From: Ferrovibrio sp965278975
GTDB lineage: Bacteria; Pseudomonadota; Alphaproteobacteria; Ferrovibrionales; Ferrovibrionaceae
Direction of reading: 5' to 3'
DNA length: 64,000 nucleotides
NCBI RefSeq assembly: GCF_965278975.1
Contig: NZ_OZ257126.1
Coordinates: forward strand, 1,302,001-1,366,000
The notes under the pieces are model-generated. The model ran no database searches. It saw nothing but the letters and a program-made list of their open reading frames with translations, and had not been told where the DNA came from. The stretch's first letter is position 1. Each line of letters starts with the position of its first letter. Position numbers and translations under genes: made by a program. Below, piece by piece: positions 24,871 through 33,109 of the stretch.

Positions 24871-26147
24871 CCCTTGAGCCGTTCGATATCGGCGCCGCAG
24901 GCGGCGAGCTTTTCTTCCAGGCGCTCATAGCCGCGGTCGAGATGATAGACGCGGTTCACAATCGTTTCGCCATGGGCGGCCAGGCCGGCCAGCACCAGCG
25001 ACACCGAGGCGCGCAGATCGGTGGCCATCACCGGCGCGCCGGTCAGGTCGCCAACGCCGCGCACCAGCGCGGAAGAACCATGTACCACGATATTGGCGCC
25101 CATGCGGGTGAGTTCGGGCACATGCATGAAGCGGTTCTCGAAGATCGTTTCGGTGATCATCGAGGCACCCTCGGCCACCGCCATGATCGACATCACCTGG
25201 GCCTGCATGTCGGTGGGGAAACCGGGAAACGGCTGGGTGAGGAAATCGACGCCCTTGAGGCGGCTGCCATTGCGCTTCACCAGCATGCCGCGCGGCGTTG
25301 GCGTGATGACGCAGCCGGCTTCCACCAGCTTGTCGTTCACCGCTTCGGTCAGGTCCGGCCGCGCGCCGATCAGCTCGACCTCGCCGCCGGTGATGGCGAC
25401 GGCGGCAGCATAGGTGCCGGTCTCGATGCGGTCAGGCAGGATCATGTGCCGCGCGCCATGCAGCGAGGTCTGGCCGCGCACGGTCAGCGTCTCGCTGTCC
25501 AGGCCCTCGATCTGCGCGCCCATGGCGATCAGGCAGCGCGCCAAATCGCCGATCTCCGGCTCGCGCGCGGCGTTTTCCAGAATCGTGTTGCCATCGGCCA
25601 GGCAGGCCGCCATCAGCAGGTTCTCGGTGGCACCGACCGACACCATGGGGAAGCGGATATGGGCGCCCTTGAGGCCCTTGGGGGCGCGCGCCTTGATATA
25701 GCCGTTGGCGATCTCGATCTCGGCGCCCATTTCGCGCAACGCCGCGATATGCAGGTCCACCGGCCGGGTGCCGATGGCGCAGCCGCCGGGCAGAGATACT
25801 TCCGCCTCGCCGCAGCGCGCCAAGAGCGGCCCCAGCACCAGCACGGAGGCGCGCATCTTGCGCACCAGGTCATAGGGCGCCAGCGTCGAGGCGATATGGC
25901 CGGCAGTCAGGTGAATGGTGCGGCCTTCCGCCGTGCCATTGCCGCCATCCATCGCCACGTCAACGCCATGCTGTTGCAGCAGATGCGCCATGGTGGCGAT
26001 ATCGGCGAGATGCGGCACGTTCGACAGCGACAGGGTTTCCGCCGTGAGCAGGCTGGCGGCCATCAGCGGCAACGCCGCGTTCTTGGCGCCACCGATGCCG
26101 ATGCTGCCGTGGAGCGGCTTGCCGCCGCGCAACCGAATACGATCCAT
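24867..26147 (-). CDS. murA: UDP-N-acetylglucosamine 1-carboxyvinyltransferase
   Basis: 426 aa, complete. It performs the first committed step of peptidoglycan synthesis, adding enolpyruvate to UDP-GlcNAc. Lys22 in GGAKNAALP and the catalytic Cys123 in PGGCAIGTRP are present; Cys at this site means normal fosfomycin sensitivity of the enzyme. It is the promoter-proximal gene of the murA-DUF2948-hisG-hisD-UPF0262-phosphatase operon. Confidence 0.97.
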   Translation of the reverse strand: MDRIRLRGGKPLHGSIGIGGAKNAALPLMAASLLTAETLSLSNVPHLADIATMAHLLQQHGVDVAMDGGNGTAEGRTIHLTAGHIASTLAPYDLVRKMRASVLVLGPLLARCGEAEVSLPGGCAIGTRPVDLHIAALREMGAEIEIANGYIKARAPKGLKGAHIRFPMVSVGATENLLMAACLADGNTILENAAREPEIGDLARCLIAMGAQIEGLDSETLTVRGQTSLHGARHMILPDRIETGTYAAAVAITGGEVELIGARPDLTEAVNDKLVEAGCVITPTPRGMLVKRNGSRLKGVDFLTQPFPGFPTDMQAQVMSIMAVAEGASMITETIFENRFMHVPELTRMGANIVVHGSSALVRGVGDLTGAPVMATDLRASVSLVLAGLAAHGETIVNRVYHLDRGYERLEEKLAACGADIERLKG

Positions 26148-26300
26148 GTGCTGAACTACCCGAGAGGCCCGGGCGCGGCCGACTAGCCGGGCGCGGGCCA
26201 GAAATGTGGCCGATTGCGAGTGTATCTAGAGCATTCCGCCCGGCTTTGCCAGCCGGACCGATCACCCGTAAACCCGGTTTAACGGCGGATTCTGGCGGAA

Positions 26301-26337
26301 TTCAGGCGAAGCAGCGGAATCTTTGCTGCCGCCTGAA
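26301..26337 (-). terminator. terminator-like hairpin after dcd
   Basis: Stem TTCAGGCG + GCAGC pairs with GCTGC + CGCCTGAA with a 2-nt bulge and 9-nt loop. It begins 3 bp past the dcd stop on the minus strand. No long T-run follows. Confidence 0.55.
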
Positions 26338-26339
26338 GA

Positions 26340-26894
26340 TTACAGCTTCGGCAGCGTGACGCCGCGCTGGCCCATGTATTTGCCGGCGCGGTCGGCGTAG
26401 CTCACCTCGCAGGGCTGGTCGCCCTTGAGGAACAGGAACTGGCAGGCGCCTTCATTGGCATAGATCTTCGCCGGCAGCGGCGTGGTGTTGGAGAATTCCA
26501 GCGTCACATGGCCTTCCCATTCCGGCTCCAGCGGCGTGACATTGACGATGATACCGCAGCGGGCATAGGTGCTTTTGCCCAGGCAGATCACCAGCACATC
26601 GCGCGGGATGCGGAAATATTCCACCGTGCGCGCCAGGGCGAAGGAATTCGGCGGGATGACGCAGACATCGGTATCGAAATCAACGAACGAGCTGGGCGAG
26701 AACTGCTTCGGATCCACCACGGCGCTGTTGACGTTGGTGAAAATCTTGAATTCGCGCGCCACGCGGGCATCGTAGCCATAGGAGGACAGGCCGTAGGAAA
26801 TCGTGCCTTCGCGCTTCTGCGCTTCCACGAAGGGCTCGATCATGCCCTGCTGACGCGCCATGTCGCGGATCCAGATATCGCTCATCACCGCCAT
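26340..26894 (-). CDS. dcd: dCTP deaminase
   Basis: 184 aa. It deaminates dCTP to dUTP for thymidylate synthesis. The family core is clear: SYGYDARVAREFKIF, the active site region GKSTYARCGIIVNVTPLEPEWEGH, and the C-terminal YMGQRGVTLPKL. ATG 26894 overlaps the stop of the 56-aa gene (TGATG) and has GGGGAG 8 nt upstream; ATG 26885 (MSDIWIRDMA) is the more conserved family start, so the true start is ambiguous by three codons. Confidence 0.95.
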   Translation of the reverse strand: MAVMSDIWIRDMARQQGMIEPFVEAQKREGTISYGLSSYGYDARVAREFKIFTNVNSAVVDPKQFSPSSFVDFDTDVCVIPPNSFALARTVEYFRIPRDVLVICLGKSTYARCGIIVNVTPLEPEWEGHVTLEFSNTTPLPAKIYANEGACQFLFLKGDQPCEVSYADRAGKYMGQRGVTLPKL

Positions 26895-27064
26895 CAGCGC
26901 GGCTCCCCTTCAGACTGTTGTGGTTCAGGCTGCGGCGCCTCATCCGTCTCCTGGCGCGCCCGGTCCTGCTGCTTGCGGCGCCCGAGATTGCTGCGCAATT
27001 GCGCCGCCAGGCGCTGGCGGCGCTCCTCGCGGCGGGCTGCGGTTGCCTCGGTCAGATGCGTCAT
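26894..27064 (-). CDS. small basic/charged protein coupled to dcd
   Basis: 56-aa reading frame, ATG 27064 to TGA 26894-26896. It is a highly charged helix (REERRQRLAAQLRSNLGRR) followed by a Glu/Pro/Gln tail. The RANL-RRK-type motif resembles small conserved alphaproteobacterial hypothetical proteins found near cell-wall and nucleotide genes. The stop overlaps the dcd start (TGATG), which supports translation. Function unknown. Confidence 0.65.
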   Translation of the reverse strand: MTHLTEATAARREERRQRLAAQLRSNLGRRKQQDRARQETDEAPQPEPQQSEGEPR

Positions 27065-27089
27065 AGGCCGGTTATAGCGAAGTCGCCGC

Positions 27090-27149
27090 CCTATTCAAAC
27101 CGACCCGGGCCTATTCAAGAGGACACAGGCCTACTCAAGCGGACCGAGG
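27090..27149. repeat. three 20-bp repeats carrying the CYTH gene stop codon
   Basis: CTATTCAAAC, CTATTCAAGA and CTACTCAAGC recur at exactly 27091, 27111 and 27131, with related GGAC/GGGC joints. On the minus strand each unit holds TTGA(A/G)TAGG, so the gene's TAG stop is repeated twice more downstream. Confidence 0.85.
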
Positions 27150-27667
27150 GCCTCGATATGCGGCTGCAATTCGGCATCGAGAACCGCCGGCTGTTGCGGC
27201 GCCTCGGCCAGGGCGGCATTGCGGTAGCCGGGATCGTCGGTCACTTCGGCGCCGAGCCAGACCGGCAGGTCGAGCGCACGGTCGGGACGGTCGAGTTCGA
27301 TCTCGGCCAGCCACATGCCCTCATGGCGGCCATGAAACTGGTCGATTTCCCAGGTCAGACGGGGGGCGCCCTGGCCCAGGGCCGGCAGGCGGTAGCGGGT
27401 CTTGGTCACCTTGTGCCGCTCCGGCCAGGCATCCAGCAGCCTGCGCGCCAGGGCCACCGGGATCGCCGCCTCGTATTCCTGCCGCGCGGCGCCGGGCGTG
27501 TCGCTCTTCAACGTCACCCAGGCATCCTCGGCCGCGATGCGGATGCGCAGGTGGTATTCGCCCACCCGGCCGAAATAGCCCTGCTCCAGCCGGCGGCCGC
27601 CCAAGCCGGCGACGATGCCGGGTTCGCGGACCAGGAATTTGCGTTCGATTTCCAGCTTCGCGGCCAC
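27131..27667 (-). CDS. CYTH domain protein (triphosphate tunnel metalloenzyme)
   Basis: 178 aa from GTG 27667 (GAGG 6 nt upstream). The start reads MAAKLEIERKFLV, where EIERK is the CYTH metal-binding EXEXK motif, followed by a ring of basic and acidic residues (RLEQGYFGR, HLRIRI, TKTRYRLP, WEIDQFHG, AEIELD). Likely an inorganic triphosphatase or related phosphohydrolase. Ends in the stop-bearing 20-bp repeat array. Confidence 0.88.
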   Translation of the reverse strand: MAAKLEIERKFLVREPGIVAGLGGRRLEQGYFGRVGEYHLRIRIAAEDAWVTLKSDTPGAARQEYEAAIPVALARRLLDAWPERHKVTKTRYRLPALGQGAPRLTWEIDQFHGRHEGMWLAEIELDRPDRALDLPVWLGAEVTDDPGYRNAALAEAPQQPAVLDAELQPHIEALGPLE

Positions 27668-27833
27668 GCCGCACCTCAACCATTTCTTTACCCAAAGCCT
27701 GCATAAACCCTTGTCCCGCCAAATCAAGTCGGGGCACGGCGGGTGCGGCAACGGGATGCAGGATTTTGCTTTCCTGGGGTGCTTGCATCGGGAGGGGGCC
27801 TGTGGCACTTTCCGCGCCGTTTTCAGCCGGCGC

Positions 27834-27908
27834 GCTGCCGTAGCTCAGTGGTAGAGCACGTCATTGGTAATGACGAGGTCGACAGTTCAATCCTGTCCGG
27901 CAGCACCA
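27834..27908 (+). tRNA. tRNA-Thr (anticodon GGU)
   Basis: A 75-nt cloverleaf. Acceptor stem GCTGCCG pairs with CGGCAGC, then A and an encoded CCA. D arm GCTC/GAGC; anticodon stem CGTCA/TGACG with loop TTGGTAA (anticodon GGT); T arm GACAG/CTGTC with loop TTCAATC. Decodes ACC/ACU threonine codons. Confidence 0.97.
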
Positions 27909-27968
27909 GCGCCCGCCCTTGCGTTTCCCGCTCTTCCGTTCCCCGCCCTCCCGTTCAAGGATTTGCGC

Positions 27969-28712
27969 TTGGCCTGGGAACCGCCCTCCACCCTTGAAGA
28001 AAAGCTGAAATACACCCTGGTGCCGCCGGGGATGTACCGCACCTACCGGCTGTGGAAAGAGCTGCGCCGCGGCGAGGCCGAACTGCATCTGGTGCCGTTC
28101 CTGGTCGACCGCGAGCGCGCCGCCCTGGATGTCGGCGCCAACAAGGGGGTGTGGACCGCCATGCTGGCGCGCTACTGCCCCAGGGTTTTCGCCGTGGAGC
28201 CGAACCCGAAGCCGTTCAAGGTGCTGGCACGCTGCAAGCCGGCCAATGCCGAGGCCTGGCAGATCGCCGCCTCGAACCGGACCGGCGAGGCGGAATTGCG
28301 CATACCGCTGGGCCGCAAGGGCTATTCCAACCAGGGCGGCTCGCTCAACGCCACCAAGGTGGGCGAGCATTACGGCAGCGTGAAAGTGCCGGCCAAGCGG
28401 CTGGATGACTGCGACCTGCCGCCGATTGGCTTCATCAAGATCGACGTGGAAGGCTTCGAGGCCGAGGTGCTGGAAGGCGCCGCCGGACTGATCCGCCGCG
28501 ACCGCCCGGTGATGGTGATCGAGATGGAAGAAGCCCATACCCGCAAGCCGATCGAGACCATGGTGGCCGAGGTGGTGGCCCTGGGCTATGCCGCCTTCGC
28601 ACTGCGCCATGGCCAGCTGGTGCCGTTTTCGGCGCTGGACCCGGAGGCCAATCACCGCCGCCCGGCGACCCGGCGGGACTACGTTTTCAATTTCATTTTC
28701 CTGCCCGCCTGA
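27969..28712 (+). CDS. FkbM family methyltransferase
   Basis: About 247 aa. The SAM-binding motif I is ALDVGANKGVWTAMLAR, followed by the FkbM acidic motif IGFIKIDVEGFEAEVLEGA. These enzymes O-methylate sugars or natural products. The frame is open back into the tRNA gene, so the start is uncertain: TTG 27969 (AAGGA 7 nt upstream) is my choice, ATG 28032 is the first ATG beyond the tRNA. No glycan operon is nearby, so the substrate is unknown. Confidence 0.82.
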   Translation: MAWEPPSTLEEKLKYTLVPPGMYRTYRLWKELRRGEAELHLVPFLVDRERAALDVGANKGVWTAMLARYCPRVFAVEPNPKPFKVLARCKPANAEAWQIAASNRTGEAELRIPLGRKGYSNQGGSLNATKVGEHYGSVKVPAKRLDDCDLPPIGFIKIDVEGFEAEVLEGAAGLIRRDRPVMVIEMEEAHTRKPIETMVAEVVALGYAAFALRHGQLVPFSALDPEANHRRPATRRDYVFNFIFLPA

Positions 28713-28877
28713 CCTTATAGCGGGCAAATTCGACGCAGCGTTTCCAGTGCTTTAGCGGGCCTGCAACCGAAATGCATGCAATTAACCATATTTTAGTCAC
28801 ATTGCGTCAAATTACTCTGGACGTAGGCCGAAACAGGTCTACGATAGACACCGCGTCCCGCATACCGGGAGGGGCTG

Positions 28878-29141
28878 ATGGCACAAAAATATCCGTTCGC
28901 GAATTTTCAGATCGACGGCAAGGTGGTCACCCTGATCATGGTGGCCGAGGCCGGCATCTCGACGCCCGAGCTGGCGCAACGCTCGATGTCCGCCTTCCAG
29001 CAGAAACTGGGGCGCCATGATCTCGTGCTGGTGGCGCAGGGCGTCAGCCTCACGCCGATCTACATCGGCGCCAAGCCGTTCGTGGAAAAGCTGAAAGACA
29101 TGCCGCTCGGCCGCGTCAACTGGCAGCATTTCGAAGCCTGA
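28878..29141 (+). CDS. small hypothetical protein (87 aa)
   Basis: 87 aa with GGGAGGGG 6-13 nt before ATG. It starts MAQKYPFANFQIDGKVVTLI and has no signal peptide or membrane segment. I do not recognise it. An AT-rich spacer (28713-28877) with possible promoter elements precedes it, and it converges on a PAS_5 gene with a 10-bp gap. Confidence 0.65.
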   Translation: MAQKYPFANFQIDGKVVTLIMVAEAGISTPELAQRSMSAFQQKLGRHDLVLVAQGVSLTPIYIGAKPFVEKLKDMPLGRVNWQHFEA

Positions 29142-29151
29142 CCGGCTCACA

Positions 29152-29613
29152 CTATCTGGCGGGGCGCACCGCCACCACGCCGAGAATGATATCGACCGTG
29201 ACGCCATCGCTGGCCAGCGGCACTTCCAGCGCCTCGAAGCTGAGAAAATCCTGATCCGTGAAATTCATCGTGCCATAGCTGCGCAACGGCAGCTTGTGGC
29301 GCGCGATCCAGTGGAAGCTGGCGGAGAAATTCTCCAGCGCGTCGGGCGCATAGACCTGATCGAAATACTTGCCGGTGACATCGCGGCCGGTGCGCTGGGT
29401 GATCGCGGTGCCGATCAGCCGGAAGCGGAAGCGGCCGCCGCGCGCCACATCCACCATGTAGAGATCGCTCAGGAATTCGCGCATCTCCGCCGGCGTGAAT
29501 TCCGCCCGCGCCGGCAGGGCACCGCATGCGTCGGCCTTGTCCTGCCACAGCCGGTGCAATGCCTTGAGCCGGGCGTCGCTGTAGCCGAGGCCGGGATCGA
29601 GCAATACGGTCAT
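29152..29613 (-). CDS. single PAS_5-family domain protein
   Basis: 153 aa from ATG 29613. It contains one PAS_5 domain (LPARAEFTPAEMREFLSDLYMVDV ... FRFRLIGTAI...GRDVTGKYFDQV), related to each half of the two tandem proteins at 8.6-10.7 kb. Shares the strand with the pentapeptide-repeat gene 13 bp upstream, so the two are likely co-transcribed. Confidence 0.85.
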   Translation of the reverse strand: MTVLLDPGLGYSDARLKALHRLWQDKADACGALPARAEFTPAEMREFLSDLYMVDVARGGRFRFRLIGTAITQRTGRDVTGKYFDQVYAPDALENFSASFHWIARHKLPLRSYGTMNFTDQDFLSFEALEVPLASDGVTVDIILGVVAVRPAR

Positions 29614-29626
29614 GGCAATGCCGGGC

Positions 29627-30859
29627 TCAGCGTTTCGACTGCATGCCGATGCATTGCCGCAGATCAGTGCCGGCAATATTGACCTTGGCAAAGATGCTGC
29701 TGGAGAAATCGACGCCCTCGATCACCGCGCCGCGCAGATCGGCGCCGGTGAGATCGGCTGTATCGAAACGGGCGAACACCACCTTGCCGGTGCGCTGGTT
29801 CAGTGCGTTGTAGATCGGCACGCCGACCAGCTGGGTGCCACGGAAAGCCGCACCGGCCAGCATGGCCGCGGAAAAATTGACGCCACCGCAATCCGCCTGA
29901 TCGAAATTCGCCTTGCGCAGATCGGCACCGATGAAGCTGGCGAACATCAGCTGGCTGCGGGTGAAAAACGCGCCGGCGAGATTGGTTTCGTGGAATACGG
30001 CGGCGCGCAGGTCGCAGCTTGAAAAATCCAGGCCCTGCAATTTCATCTTGCTGAACACCGCGCGCTCGCCCTCGACGCCATTGGAAACGATCCAGCGGCC
30101 ATGCGCTTTCAGCTTGGCTTCCACATCGGGCGGCAATTGCGCCGAGGCACCGCGATGGATCGCGCCCTGCAGGTTGGCACCGGTGGTATCGGCGGTGCTC
30201 AGATCCACGCTGCGCAGGTTGGCGCCGCGCAGATCGGCACCGGTGAAGCGTGCGCCATCCAGCTTGGCGCCGACGAAGCTGGCTTCCTTCAGCTTGGCGC
30301 CGGCGAAATCGGCATTGGTGAGATCGGCGCCGGTAAGGTTGACCGCGAACAGGTTGGCCGAGGCGAAGCTGGCGCCGACAGCGGAGGCATTGGTCAGGTT
30401 GGCGTGATCGAGATAGGCGTTCTTGAGATTGGCATCTTCGAGATTGGCGCCGCTCATGTTCACCGGCACGGTCTCGGAGACTTCCTTGCCATCGGTGGTG
30501 TGGCGCAGGATCTGGCCGGAACGCAGATCGGCCTGGCGGAACGAGGTCTGGCGCAAGATCGCCATCAGGAAGTTGGCGCCGCGCAGATCCGCCTTGTCGA
30601 ACATGGTGCGGGTGAGATCGGCGCGGGTGAAATCGCTGCCGAACAGGTCGGCGCGCACGAACTGCGCCGAGTTCAGCGCCGCATCGCTGAAGACGCAGCC
30701 GGTCATGATGGCGTCATCAAGAATGGCGCCGCCGAGGTCTAGGCCGGAGAAATCATCGTTACGGCGCTGCAGCCGCTCGCCGCCCGGCCGCCCGGACAGA
30801 TAGGCGGCGTGGCGCGAGAGCGCGTGAACGACGGGTTGCGGTGGCAGCCGGGCAGTCAT
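29627..30859 (-). CDS. pentapeptide repeat protein
   Basis: 410 aa from ATG 30859 (AAGGA 7 nt upstream; an earlier in-frame codon adds 19 unconserved residues). Long arrays of A(D/N)Lxx units run from residue 40 to 190, 190-245 and 300-400 (DLFGSDFTRADLTRTMFDKA; ADLTNADFAGAKLKEASFVG), predicted to fold as a right-handed quadrilateral beta-helix. A non-repeat segment (about 240-300) separates two helices. It has neither signal peptide nor toxin domain. Function unknown. Confidence 0.88.
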   Translation of the reverse strand: MTARLPPQPVVHALSRHAAYLSGRPGGERLQRRNDDFSGLDLGGAILDDAIMTGCVFSDAALNSAQFVRADLFGSDFTRADLTRTMFDKADLRGANFLMAILRQTSFRQADLRSGQILRHTTDGKEVSETVPVNMSGANLEDANLKNAYLDHANLTNASAVGASFASANLFAVNLTGADLTNADFAGAKLKEASFVGAKLDGARFTGADLRGANLRSVDLSTADTTGANLQGAIHRGASAQLPPDVEAKLKAHGRWIVSNGVEGERAVFSKMKLQGLDFSSCDLRAAVFHETNLAGAFFTRSQLMFASFIGADLRKANFDQADCGGVNFSAAMLAGAAFRGTQLVGVPIYNALNQRTGKVVFARFDTADLTGADLRGAVIEGVDFSSSIFAKVNIAGTDLRQCIGMQSKR

Positions 30860-31022
30860 GGCATCCTTAGCTTCCAACTTGACGGAATAATAGGCAAGCT
30901 GCCGCGCCAGCGCCACCGCCGCGCCTATGCGTGCAGTGCGAAATCACAGACGGCTCATTCCCTCGGCAGGCCAAGTCGATGTATGATCCCCGCATCAGGG
31001 CATCTGGCGGCAGGGACTAGCG

Positions 31023-31586
31023 ATGGCCAGTAAAGCAAGCACGGCAAAAAGCGCAAAGGCAAAGGCCGGGCAGGCCTCCAACCGGCGGCTGTTCGACCGC
31101 CGCGACACGGCAATCGCCGCCAGGCTGGAGCATGGCGGCACGCTGCATGATGGCAAGGTGGATAACCTGTCGCTGACCGGCTTCCTGTTCAACCCGGCAT
31201 TGGACATCCCATCCGAGACCAAGGTGAAGCTGTGGCTGGCCGACCGCGCCAAGCCGCTTTCCGCCACCGTGGTGGGCAGCAGCCCGCGCGGGCTGCATGG
31301 CCGGCTGCATATCGCCACGCCGCGCCTGGCACAGCTTTCCGTGGAAGTGGACGACATGGCGCTGCTGCTGATCGGCGCCACACGGGCGAACCCGACACCA
31401 CCCCCGGTCGCGGCTCCTGCCCCGGCCAAGCCAAAGGCCAAAGCCAAGCCGAAGGCCAAGACTAAAGCGAAATCGAAGCCGAAGGCGAAAGCCGCCAAGG
31501 CTCCCAAAGCCAAGGTAAAAGCCCCGGTAAAAAACCCGGTAAAAACCCGGGCCAAGCCGAAAGCCAAGAAGCCGGCGAAGCGCTAA
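31023..31586 (+). CDS. PilZ-domain protein with a histone H1-like lysine/alanine/proline tail
   Basis: 187 aa. Residues about 20-115 form a PilZ domain: the c-di-GMP motifs RRLFDRRD (RxxxR) and DNLSLTGF (D/NxSxxG) are both present. A 65-residue C-terminal tail is almost only Lys, Ala and Pro (KPKAKAKPKAKTKAKSKPK and so on), as in histone H1-like nucleoid proteins. The N-terminus is also basic (KASTAKSAKAKA). Such a combination suggests a c-di-GMP-responsive protein that binds DNA, RNA or polyphosphate. Monocistronic. Confidence 0.85.
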   Translation: MASKASTAKSAKAKAGQASNRRLFDRRDTAIAARLEHGGTLHDGKVDNLSLTGFLFNPALDIPSETKVKLWLADRAKPLSATVVGSSPRGLHGRLHIATPRLAQLSVEVDDMALLLIGATRANPTPPPVAAPAPAKPKAKAKPKAKTKAKSKPKAKAAKAPKAKVKAPVKNPVKTRAKPKAKKPAKR

Positions 31587-31611
31587 TACCTCCCCATTAC
31601 CGGGTCTTACT

Positions 31612-31730
31612 GTCATTCTCGCGAAAGCGAGAATCCCATTACCGCAATCGAATGGGACCCTCTGTAAGCGCGCGAACGCCTAACGGCGTTCGTGGGCGCA
31701 CAGGCCCGAAGGGCTGGCGCGAGGGTGACG
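31612..31730. repeat. dispersed paired-palindrome element, copy C, with internal hairpin
   Basis: First hairpin GTCATTCTCGCGAAAGCGAG; second half ends GCGCGAGGGTGACG. The second hairpin's loop is replaced by about 55 nt that contain another hairpin, GCGAACGCC-taa-CGGCGTTCG-like. A further half-element (ATACCCCGGC ... GGGGCATGACG) follows at 31747-31774. Confidence 0.8.
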
Positions 31731-31788
31731 AAAAAAGAAAAGCGTAGATACCCCGGCCAAGACGGGGCATGACGGGCCCTTTCTTGTT

Positions 31789-31855
31789 GTCATACTCGCG
31801 CAAGCGAGTATCCCATTTCGACTTTAAGCCGGACTCTCGCTTGCGCGAGGGTGAC
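31789..31855. repeat. dispersed paired-palindrome element, copy D
   Basis: GTCATACTCGCGCAAGCGAG(TAT) followed by CTCTCGCTTGCGCGAGGGTG-AC, spaced by CCCATTTCGACTTTAAGCCG. It lies between the PilZ gene and the convergent chemoreceptor gene. Confidence 0.85.
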
Positions 31856-31882
31856 AAAGAAAGTGGTTTCCAGCGCCAGCCC

Positions 31883-33106
31883 TCAAGCCCGGATCGATCT
31901 GAGGAAAGCCGCCACCTGATCGGCCAGCATTTCCGGCTGGCTTTGCAGATGTGACGCGCCCTGCGACACATCCTCGGCCACGCCGCCAGAGCGTTCGATG
32001 CTCTGGGAAATATGCTGGATGTTGCTGGCAACGCTTTCGGTGCGCGCCGCCGCTTCCTGGATATTGCCCGAGATGTCGCTGGTGGCGGCAGCCTGTTCCT
32101 GGGTTGAATCGTAGATCGCGCCGACACGGCCATCCAGCGCCGCCGATTGTTCCTGGATCACCGCGATCGAGCGCACGGTAAGCGCCGAGGCATTCTGGAT
32201 GGCGCTGATCTGGTGCGCGATATCCTTCGCCGCCTCGGTGGTTTTCTGCGCCAGGCTGCGCACTTCCTGCGCCACGACGGCAAAGCCCTTGCCGGCCTCG
32301 CCGGCACGGGCCGCTTCCACGCTGGCGTTCAGCGCCAGCAGGTTGGTCTGGAATGCCACCGAGCGGATGAATTCCACCACTTCGTCGATCTTGCGGTTGG
32401 CAGCTTCAAGCTGCGCCACCGCTTCCGAGGCGCGGCTGACCTCGCTGGCAACACTGCGGCTCGCCTCGCGCGAGGAACGGACCTGCTGCGCCACTTCCTG
32501 CACGGTCGCCGACAATTCTTCGGCGGCGGCGGCAATCGCCTGGGTATTCTGCGTCGCCTGATCGGCGGCGCTCACTGCCTGTCCGCCGGCCTCGGCGGCC
32601 TGGCGGGTATCGCCGGCAAGCTGGTCGGCATGGCCGGCAAGCTGGCCGCTGGTGCTCTGCACGGATTCCACCACCGACATCACGCCGGCCTCGAATTCGC
32701 GCGCCAGCTTTTCGCGTTCGGCCCGCGCGCGGATTTCGGAGTCGCGGCGTTCGGTTTCCACTGCCAGTTCCAGCCGGGCCGCTTCTTCCGACTTCGCCTG
32801 CATGGCATGGCGCGCGGCGTTGATCTGCTCGGCGCCGCGGCGGAAATCGCCCGGCATGCCGCGCACCAGGAAGGGGCGGAAATACTTGCCGGCGGCAGCG
32901 AAGCGCAAAGATGCCTGGGATTCACGCACATAGGCATCGGCAAGATCGAGCGCGCGGTTGAACGCCACCAGGGTCTCGGAATACTCGCCATAGGCTTCGG
33001 TATGCACCAGGCGGGCGGAGAAATCGCCCTCCGACACCCGGCGCGCCACCGCATCGAGATCCTTGAGTGCCTGTTCCATCAAGCGGTATTTGCGGAAGCT
33101 GAACAT
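31883..33106 (-). CDS. soluble methyl-accepting chemotaxis protein
   Basis: 407 aa with no membrane segment. An N-terminal HAMP-like helical region (LDAVARRVSEGDFSARL) leads into a long coiled coil and the MCP signalling hairpin tip FIRSVAFQTNLLALNASVEAARAGEAGKGFAVVAQEVRSLAQ. It starts 3 bp after the PAS protein stop; together they form a split Aer-type receptor in which sensing and signalling are separate polypeptides. Confidence 0.92.
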   Translation of the reverse strand: MFSFRKYRLMEQALKDLDAVARRVSEGDFSARLVHTEAYGEYSETLVAFNRALDLADAYVRESQASLRFAAAGKYFRPFLVRGMPGDFRRGAEQINAARHAMQAKSEEAARLELAVETERRDSEIRARAEREKLAREFEAGVMSVVESVQSTSGQLAGHADQLAGDTRQAAEAGGQAVSAADQATQNTQAIAAAAEELSATVQEVAQQVRSSREASRSVASEVSRASEAVAQLEAANRKIDEVVEFIRSVAFQTNLLALNASVEAARAGEAGKGFAVVAQEVRSLAQKTTEAAKDIAHQISAIQNASALTVRSIAVIQEQSAALDGRVGAIYDSTQEQAAATSDISGNIQEAAARTESVASNIQHISQSIERSGGVAEDVSQGASHLQSQPEMLADQVAAFLRSIRA

Positions 33107-33109
33107 CGA

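Noticed and set aside
27864..27968. N-terminal extension of the FkbM protein starting within the tRNA-Thr gene
   Set aside because: A protein start inside a tRNA gene is implausible; conserved sequence begins further downstream.
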